NCBI GenBank assembly: GCA_017399515.1
Contig: JAFQBZ010000120.1
Location: 1 to 10,481 of the forward strand
Reading direction: 5' to 3'
Source: Clostridia bacterium
GTDB taxonomy: Bacteria; Bacillota; Clostridia; Christensenellales; UBA1242
Length of the DNA: 10,481 bases
Every line of letters begins with the position of its first letter. The stretch's first letter is position 1. Below are positions 6,825 to 10,481 of the stretch, in pieces. Under the pieces are notes generated by a model. The model was given only the letters and a program-made list of their open reading frames with translations, was not told the DNA's origin and did no database searches. The translations under genes were made by a program, and so were the position numbers.

Positions 6825-6831
6825 AATTTTT

Positions 6832-6837
6832 CTCCTC
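6832..6837 (-). promoter_or_regulatory. Ribosome binding site fixing the rpmG start
   Basis: GAGGAG lies seven bases before ATG 6824 and fixes the 49-residue L33. Confidence 0.85.
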
Positions 6838-6848
6838 AAAAAATTAAC

Positions 6849-6868
6849 ACCGCCATTTGGTTCGGTGC
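6849..6868 (-). promoter_or_regulatory. Hairpin at the predicted 5' end of the proximal rpmG transcript
   Basis: CACCG (6849-6853) and CGGTG (6864-6868) form a 5-bp GC-rich stem. CCA/TGG inside can add three pairs. The predicted start site of the proximal promoter is near 6868, so the mRNA would begin in this stem, 25 bases before the rpmG start codon. A 5'-terminal stem can protect mRNA from decay; that role is inferred. Confidence 0.45.
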
Positions 6869-6874
6869 TATGAT

Positions 6875-6903
6875 ATAATATCACAACAAACTTTCGCTGT
6901 CAA
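6875..6903 (-). promoter_or_regulatory. Proximal sigma-A promoter of the rpmG-secE-nusG-rplK-rplA operon
   Basis: On the minus strand, TTGACA (6903-6898), a 17-base spacer and TATTAT (6880-6875): 6/6 and 5/6 consensus. Predicted start near 6868, giving a leader of about 45 bases before rpmG. Confidence 0.85.
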
Positions 6904-6909
6904 TAGAAA

Positions 6910-6939
6910 AATTTAATATTTCCTGCGAAACATTAAATT
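6910..6939 (-). repeat. 13-bp inverted repeat between the tandem promoters
   Basis: AATTTAAT-x-TTTC, a four-base loop (CTGC on the plus strand), then GAAA-x-ATTAAATT. The arms pair perfectly except at one position, which becomes a G-U pair only in RNA read from the minus strand. It lies between the -10 of the distal and the -35 of the proximal promoter, so it could be an RNA hairpin in the longer transcript or a protein-binding operator. Confidence 0.55.
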
Positions 6940-6965
6940 ACTCTTTATGATATTAAACTGACTAT

Positions 6966-6994
6966 ATTCTAATAACTTTTTATTAAAATGTCAA
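6966..6994 (-). promoter_or_regulatory. Distal sigma-A promoter of the rpmG operon
   Basis: On the minus strand, TTGACA (6994-6989), a 17-base spacer and TAGAAT (6971-6966): 6/6 and 5/6 consensus. Predicted start near 6959, giving a leader of about 135 bases that contains the inverted repeat and the proximal promoter. Confidence 0.8.
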
Positions 6995-7050
6995 TGTTTT
7001 TTTTAAAATCGTTAAAATCTATTTTTATAAGGCAATTTTTGGTTTGGGTA

Positions 7051-7079
7051 TTTACGAATTAATTTTGCTGTGTTATAAT
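7051..7079 (+). promoter_or_regulatory. Extended -10 promoter of the 7097-7885 gene
   Basis: TATAAT (7074-7079) is preceded by TG plus one base (7071-7073), an extended -10. The -35 (TTTACG, 7051-7056) is poor, with a spacer of 17. The predicted start near 7086 leaves only about 11 bases before ATG 7097, with AGG (7087-7089) at the very 5' end. Confidence 0.65.
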
Positions 7080-7096
7080 TTTTGTTAGGTATAATT

Positions 7097-7885
7097 ATGA
7101 AAAATTTAACAACAACACAAAAATTAAATAAACTTTATGAAATAATGCTAAGTTTAGAAGCCGAACTTGGGGTTTTGCCATCACTAAACATCGCACCAAA
7201 CCTTCAAAACCCGAACCTTAGCGACTATTACCAAAAACTTGCTGAACAAGAATTTCGAAATCAAACATTTTCACAAATGGTTGAAGCCGTTGGTTACACA
7301 GACCTTCCACAAGTTGTTTCAAATGAAAAATATGCAAAACTTGCAGGTTTCGCTTTTGACTATTTGGGTCAACACATTGTTGGCAAAGAACTTTATCGTG
7401 GGTGTCGTGAAATTGAACATCACGCAAATCTTTTATTTGATGAACATTATCACAAAGGTGTTGGTGACGCTTGTAACGGACTGTTTGCTGCCGATAACTA
7501 TAGCAAAGCAGACCTTTACAGCAGCAAGAGTTCTAAACACGACTGCGTGCTTAAATTCAAAGCCCCAGAATTAAAAATTATTGATGATTTCACTTTAAAA
7601 ATTGATATATCAAGAATTTTTAATGGTGAAGAACCATCAGTTGAAAGCCATAGACAAATTTTAGAAGAAATTAAAAACTTCACACTTGCAATTCCAGACC
7701 AAAAATATCAATCCGGTTTCTTTTACACTCTTTTAAATGACCCATCAATCATTGCAATGATTCTTAGTTATGACGCTGTTTATGACAATAACTTCCCTGC
7801 TTTTGCAATTCTTAATCGTGGAAAAATTTGTGTTTCAAACAGCGAATGTGAACGCATTAAAAACTCAACAAAAACATATTCTTAA
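7097..7885 (+). CDS. Unnamed 262-residue protein, candidate ADP-ribosyltransferase-like fold
   Basis: Start at ATG 7097, after a weak AGGT six bases upstream and an extended -10 promoter. The five-codon extension from TTG 7082 is rejected. No signal peptide or membrane helix is seen. Three separated blocks recall ADP-ribosyltransferases: Y100-R101-G102 (the arginine or histidine strand of the NAD site); G123, then G128-LFAADNYSKADLY-141, close in spacing to the PARP signature GIYFADMVSKSANY; and SYDAV (224-228) followed by AILNRGKICV (237-246), a YDA plus LNR pair I associate with ART domains in phage-type proteins. No secure catalytic glutamate can be named: E250 lies just after the last strand and others are possible. 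The first 60 residues look helical. There is no adjacent antitoxin or secretion gene. The gene is real; the fold assignment is inference. Confidence 0.9.
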   Translation: MKNLTTTQKLNKLYEIMLSLEAELGVLPSLNIAPNLQNPNLSDYYQKLAEQEFRNQTFSQMVEAVGYTDLPQVVSNEKYAKLAGFAFDYLGQHIVGKELYRGCREIEHHANLLFDEHYHKGVGDACNGLFAADNYSKADLYSSKSSKHDCVLKFKAPELKIIDDFTLKIDISRIFNGEEPSVESHRQILEEIKNFTLAIPDQKYQSGFFYTLLNDPSIIAMILSYDAVYDNNFPAFAILNRGKICVSNSECERIKNSTKTYS

Positions 7886-7892
7886 CAAAAAT

Positions 7893-7919
7893 AAAAACGA
7901 GCAAATTTTGCTCGTTTTT
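7893..7919. terminator. Bidirectional terminator between convergent genes
   Basis: A near-perfect 13-bp inverted repeat with core ACGAGCAAA / TTTGCTCGT, flanked by five As on the left and at least five Ts on the right. It starts seven bases after the plus-strand stop (7885) and ends 12 bases before the rdgB stop (7932), so it can serve both transcripts. Confidence 0.92.
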
Positions 7920-7931
7920 TTATTTTCGTAT

Positions 7932-8555
7932 TTATTTATTGAACACCAAAGTTCTGTCGAAATTAGGGTTCTTTTCTCTTAAATATGCCTTTAATTTTTC
8001 AACGGCTCTGCCTCTGTGAGAAACAGCATTCTTTTCTTCTTCAGAAGCCTCGCCAAATGTCTTTTTAAGGTCTGCTGAATAGAATAAACAATCATAGCAG
8101 AATGATTCATCACCAATCTTTTCAGTTGTGATTTCACCATAGGTTCTGCCTACAAATGTTCTAACAACGCTGCCATCAACATAGCAAATAACACATTCAT
8201 AGTTTGCCATTCTGTCAAATCTGCCAGAAAGTTCTTCAAGAAGTTTTTGTCTGTTTGCTTCATCGTTATGGTCACCAGCATATCTTGCCGAGTTCACACC
8301 AGGAGCCCCTCCAAGAGCATTTACGCAAAGACCAGAATCATCTGCCATAACAGCATAATCAAGACCCTTTTCTTTGCAAAACTCTGCAATTGTTGTTGCT
8401 TTGATTTTTGCATTTGCTTCCATTGTTGTGCCTGTTTCGGCAATATCACCAACAAAGCCAATTTCTTGAAGTGAAACAAGGTTATAACCCTTCATCATTT
8501 CTCTAATTTCTTGAAGTTTGTGTGCATTATTAGTTGCGAGCACGATTGTTTTCAT
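7932..8555 (-). CDS. rdgB: XTP/dITP diphosphatase (RdgB/HAM1 family)
   Basis: This enzyme hydrolyses non-canonical purine triphosphates (dITP, XTP, ITP) to monophosphate and pyrophosphate, keeping deaminated bases out of nucleic acids. The 207 residues match the family length. Motifs in order: LATNNAHKLQEI with T8-N9-N10 and K13, ETGTTMEANAKIKA (40-53), the Mg-binding ADDSGLCVNAL (71-81), GAPGVNSARYAG (83-94), KTFGE, and EEEKNAVSHRGRA with S179-H180-R181. One departure is seen: the usual GFGYDPIF loop reads SFCYDCLF (151-158), keeping Tyr and Asp but replacing two glycines and the proline. The start codon at 8555 lies inside the PAP2 gene (26-base overlap), with AGGAAGG nine bases upstream, so translational coupling is likely. 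It is the last gene of the hisS operon. Confidence 0.96.
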   Translation of the reverse strand: MKTIVLATNNAHKLQEIREMMKGYNLVSLQEIGFVGDIAETGTTMEANAKIKATTIAEFCKEKGLDYAVMADDSGLCVNALGGAPGVNSARYAGDHNDEANRQKLLEELSGRFDRMANYECVICYVDGSVVRTFVGRTYGEITTEKIGDESFCYDCLFYSADLKKTFGEASEEEKNAVSHRGRAVEKLKAYLREKNPNFDRTLVFNK

Positions 8556-9102
8556 TTTCTAAAACCTTCCTTTCTATTTTATTTTGAACAAGTTTAATTA
8601 AGTAGTGCATTGCTATTGCAAAAATTATGCCAACAGCAAACCCTACCAAAACATCTGTTAAATAATGAACGCAAAGAATCATTCTTGTGAGCCCACAAAT
8701 AACAGACACGGAAATTGCAGCGATTCCAATTTTTTTATGGAACATAAACACTGAAACAGCAAGACACATTGAAACAGTTGAATGCCCTGACGCCATTGAC
8801 GAACCACTTGGAATGTCATAACCTGCTAGTTCTAACACCGACATAAATTCAGGGTGCGATTCAAATGGTCTTGCCCTGCCAATGACAAGTTTCAAGAAAT
8901 ACTCATTAAACAAGAATGTTATAAGCACCGTAATAGTCGCATAAACACCAAGTTTTCGAGTTTTGTTGATGGCAAGCAAAACAGCAAGAATTGCAACGAT
9001 TGACAAAAAGTCACCAATGTGTGTAATGATTTTTGCAATGGTTAAAATAACTTTGTTGTTTCCAAATGTGCTGTAAAACCAATTTGCAACTTGAAAGTCC
9101 AT
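8530..9102 (-). CDS. PAP2-family membrane phosphatase
   Basis: PAP2 integral membrane enzymes dephosphorylate lipid phosphates. Bacterial ones of this size often act on undecaprenyl pyrophosphate in cell-wall lipid recycling, or on phosphatidylglycerol phosphate or phosphatidic acid; the substrate cannot be read here. The 190 residues show the three catalytic signatures: KLVIGRARP (K71, R78, P79), ASGH (104-107, with alanine where proline is usual, H107 kept) and TRMILCVHYLTD (R140, nucleophile H146, D150). Hydrophobic helices lie at about 32-46, 52-70, 108-121, 125-140 and 150-170, with the active site expected on the outer face. Start at ATG 9102, with AGGTGA three bases upstream. It begins 11 bases after hisS and overlaps rdgB, so all three genes are co-transcribed. 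Confidence 0.94.
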   Translation of the reverse strand: MDFQVANWFYSTFGNNKVILTIAKIITHIGDFLSIVAILAVLLAINKTRKLGVYATITVLITFLFNEYFLKLVIGRARPFESHPEFMSVLELAGYDIPSGSSMASGHSTVSMCLAVSVFMFHKKIGIAAISVSVICGLTRMILCVHYLTDVLVGFAVGIIFAIAMHYLIKLVQNKIERKVLENENNRARN

Positions 9103-9113
9103 TTTTCACCTGC

Positions 9114-10373
9114 TTATAAATCAATGATTTTGCTTGTGTCTGCAATCTTCACAATTTGATTATAGCCATTTTGTTTTATTTTGTCAGCAAAATTATTGAA
9201 GTTTTTTGGAAAAGCAAAAGTTGAAACATCATAGCCTTTTTGCATAAGTTCAATCTTTGCTTTCATAATGTCTTCAAATGAAGCATTTTTGTCATAAACA
9301 AGGGCAAGTTTTTTGCTTAAAGTTTTTGCTTTTCTTTCAACCATAAGCATAACAACAGAATAAAGCCCAATGCTTGCACCAACAGCAGGAATAGACACAC
9401 CAGCAAATTTTTCAATCATTTTGTCGTATCTTCCACCACCGCCGATTGCTCTGCCAAATTCTTCATCATAAACTTCAAACACTGTTCCGGTGTAATAACC
9501 TTGACCACGAATAATTGTCACATCATAAACAACTTTAAATGTTTCGCTGGTTTTAAATTTTGAAGCAGTGTCGATGATTGTTTTAAGTGAATCAACAACA
9601 GCACTTGAAACACCTGCTTTTTCAAGCATTTCAAAACTTTCAGCATTTGTTTTTGCGGTTTTGATTTTTTCGATTGCTTGCATAAGTTTTTGAACAGCAC
9701 CTGCTTCAAAGCCATTTGAAACAAGTTCATTTGCAACGGCTTCATAACCAATCTTGTCAAGTTTATCTAAACTCACGCAAACTTCAATCACTTTGCTTGA
9801 GTCAAAGCCACAACTTGTAATAATTTCATTAAGTGCCCTTCTATCATTAACTTTAATTGTCACATTTTTAAAGCCTAGGCGCGCGTACGCACACATATAT
9901 GAATATAAAAGTTCAACTTCGCAAAGTGGAGAACTGTCGCCCAAAATATCAATATCACATTGAGTGAATTGGCGAACACGACCACGCTGTGGGCGTTCTG
10001 CTCTAAACGATTCATCAATTTGAATTGCCTTAAATGGAACCGGCAACTTTTCTTTATTGTTCAAGAAAAATCTAACAAGCGGAACAGTTAAGTCATAACG
10101 AAGCCCTTCTTCAACAATATCACTTTCTTTAAGATTTGGCTTTGTAAGGTCAAGTTTGTCACCACGCTTGATGGTTTTAAACATAAGTTTTTGGTTGTCA
10201 CCAGAGTCCCCACTTGTAAGAAGGTCTAAACTTTCTAAAATTGGAGTTTTGATTTGCAAAAATCCGTTTTGTTTATAGGTTTGTAAAATAATCTGTTCGG
10301 CATAACTTCTAACATCCATTTCTGCTGGAAGATAATCAACTGTGCCACGAACAGGATTAGTCGAAATTTTCAT
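9114..10373 (-). CDS. hisS: Histidyl-tRNA synthetase
   Basis: HisRS charges tRNA-His with histidine. The 419 residues are near the family norm. Seen in order: a motif 1 region (NGFLQIKTPILE, about 36-47), LRYDLTVPLVRF (91-102), motif 2 FRAERPQRGRVRQF (123-136) followed by QCDIDILG, the histidine-specific RGQGYYTGTVFE (289-300), IGGGGRYDKM (310-319) and a motif 3 region AVGASIGLYSVVML (330-343). Two oddities: motif 3 normally reads GxxxGLxRL, but here S339 occupies the arginine position; and the anticodon-binding domain (from about 354) is only about 65 residues long, seeming to lack its last strand and helix. The LRYDLTVP/QCDIDILG pattern belongs to a HisRS subtype different from the E. coli one. 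Start at ATG 10373 after GAGGA. First gene of an operon with PAP2 and rdgB. Confidence 0.97.
   Translation of the reverse strand: MKISTNPVRGTVDYLPAEMDVRSYAEQIILQTYKQNGFLQIKTPILESLDLLTSGDSGDNQKLMFKTIKRGDKLDLTKPNLKESDIVEEGLRYDLTVPLVRFFLNNKEKLPVPFKAIQIDESFRAERPQRGRVRQFTQCDIDILGDSSPLCEVELLYSYMCAYARLGFKNVTIKVNDRRALNEIITSCGFDSSKVIEVCVSLDKLDKIGYEAVANELVSNGFEAGAVQKLMQAIEKIKTAKTNAESFEMLEKAGVSSAVVDSLKTIIDTASKFKTSETFKVVYDVTIIRGQGYYTGTVFEVYDEEFGRAIGGGGRYDKMIEKFAGVSIPAVGASIGLYSVVMLMVERKAKTLSKKLALVYDKNASFEDIMKAKIELMQKGYDVSTFAFPKNFNNFADKIKQNGYNQIVKIADTSKIIDL
9879..9901. other. 23-base alternating purine-pyrimidine run inside hisS
   Basis: Strict alternation from 9879 to 9901 on the plus strand: a GC-rich first half (GCGCGCGTACGC), then CA and TA steps. 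It contains GCGCGC and CGTACG palindromes and abuts CCTAGG. It codes for hisS residues around Y159 to R165 and is much richer in GC than its surroundings. Confidence 0.85.
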
Positions 10374-10385
10374 AATATCCTCACT

Positions 10386-10404
10386 TTTAAGATAGAATCT
10401 TAAA
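10386..10404 (-). promoter_or_regulatory. Short palindrome in the hisS leader
   Basis: TTTAAGAT (10386-10393) and ATCTTAAA (10397-10404) form an 8-bp inverted repeat with a three-base centre. It lies between the predicted hisS start site (near 10411) and its ribosome binding site. It could be a weak AT-rich hairpin or a repressor operator; neither is shown. Confidence 0.4.
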
Positions 10405-10417
10405 TTAACATAAATTC

Positions 10418-10445
10418 ATTATAAACCCTTATCTCAAGAAAGCAA
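10418..10445 (-). promoter_or_regulatory. Probable hisS operon promoter
   Basis: On the minus strand a perfect TATAAT (10423-10418) has TTGCTT (10445-10440) 16 bases upstream; that -35 matches only 3/6. Predicted start near 10411, giving a leader of about 38 bases before hisS. Confidence 0.6.
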
Positions 10446-10481
10446 AGTGATTTTTAATGGATTTATTTTTAATTTTTATCT

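Noticed and set aside
6825..6884. Longer rpmG reading from 6884
   Set aside because: The extension overlaps the proximal -10 region, is not L33-like and lacks a ribosome binding site. The 49-residue form has a strong one.
6825..7096. tRNA gene beside rpmG-secE, as often found in Firmicutes
   Set aside because: The 272-base gap shows only promoters and inverted repeats. No cloverleaf or T-loop consensus was seen.
10457..10481. Possible start of a divergent plus-strand gene running off the window (MDLFLIFI)
   Set aside because: Only eight codons are visible, the AAGTGA upstream is a weak ribosome binding site and no convincing plus-strand promoter is seen. It needs sequence beyond the edge.
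10374..10481. T-box riboswitch upstream of hisS
   Set aside because: The predicted leader is about 38 bases, far too short for a T-box. No specifier or antiterminator structure and no T-box consensus bulge sequence is visible.
1..10481. Alternative genetic code suggested by the absence of TGA stop codons among the annotated genes (all end in TAA or TAG)
   Set aside because: All tryptophans I located are encoded by TGG and every recognisable protein is full length under the standard code. With about twelve genes, lack of TGA stops fits AT bias.

Overview
The window is low in G+C (about one third by eye) and carries a canonical Gram-positive block, rpmG-secE-nusG-rplK-rplA, with AGGAGG-type ribosome binding sites, consensus sigma-A promoters (TTGACA/TATAAT) and compact U-tailed terminators. 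This points to an AT-rich Firmicutes-type chromosome, probably an uncultured Clostridia or Bacilli relative. The lineage is inference; nothing here fixes a genus. There is no sign of an integrated element: no integrase, transposase, tRNA, CRISPR array or rRNA was found.

Layout, left to right. Positions 1-480 hold the 3' end of an unrecognised plus-strand gene with its own terminator. It converges on an unrecognised minus-strand gene (616-1245) that has a perfect consensus promoter and a strong ribosome binding site. Next on the minus strand is a 974-residue, charged, coiled-coil-rich protein of unknown function (1377-4301), sitting where rplJ-rplL would usually follow rplA. The ribosomal and transcription operon rpmG-secE-nusG-rplK-rplA runs leftward from two tandem promoters (near 6990 and 6900) to a terminator at about 4435. 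The 111-base nusG-rplK gap holds structured RNA. One element in it resembles the L1-binding site of 23S rRNA and is probably the L1 autoregulatory site.

Divergent from rpmG is a plus-strand gene (7097-7885) whose protein carries motifs reminiscent of ADP-ribosyltransferases (YRG, a GLFAADNYSKADLY block, and a late YDA...LNRGK segment). It ends at a bidirectional terminator shared with a second minus-strand operon, hisS-PAP2 phosphatase-rdgB (10373 down to 7932). That operon joins histidyl-tRNA synthetase, a membrane lipid-phosphate phosphatase and a nucleotide-pool sanitising pyrophosphatase in tight spacing, with an 11-base gap and then a 26-base overlap.

The points most worth a second look are the candidate ADP-ribosyltransferase, the putative L1 leader, the HisRS that lacks the motif 3 arginine and has a short anticodon-binding domain, a 23-base alternating purine-pyrimidine run with rare codons inside hisS, the loss of rplJL from the operon together with the large coiled-coil gene found there, and the altered GFGYDP loop in the RdgB homologue.
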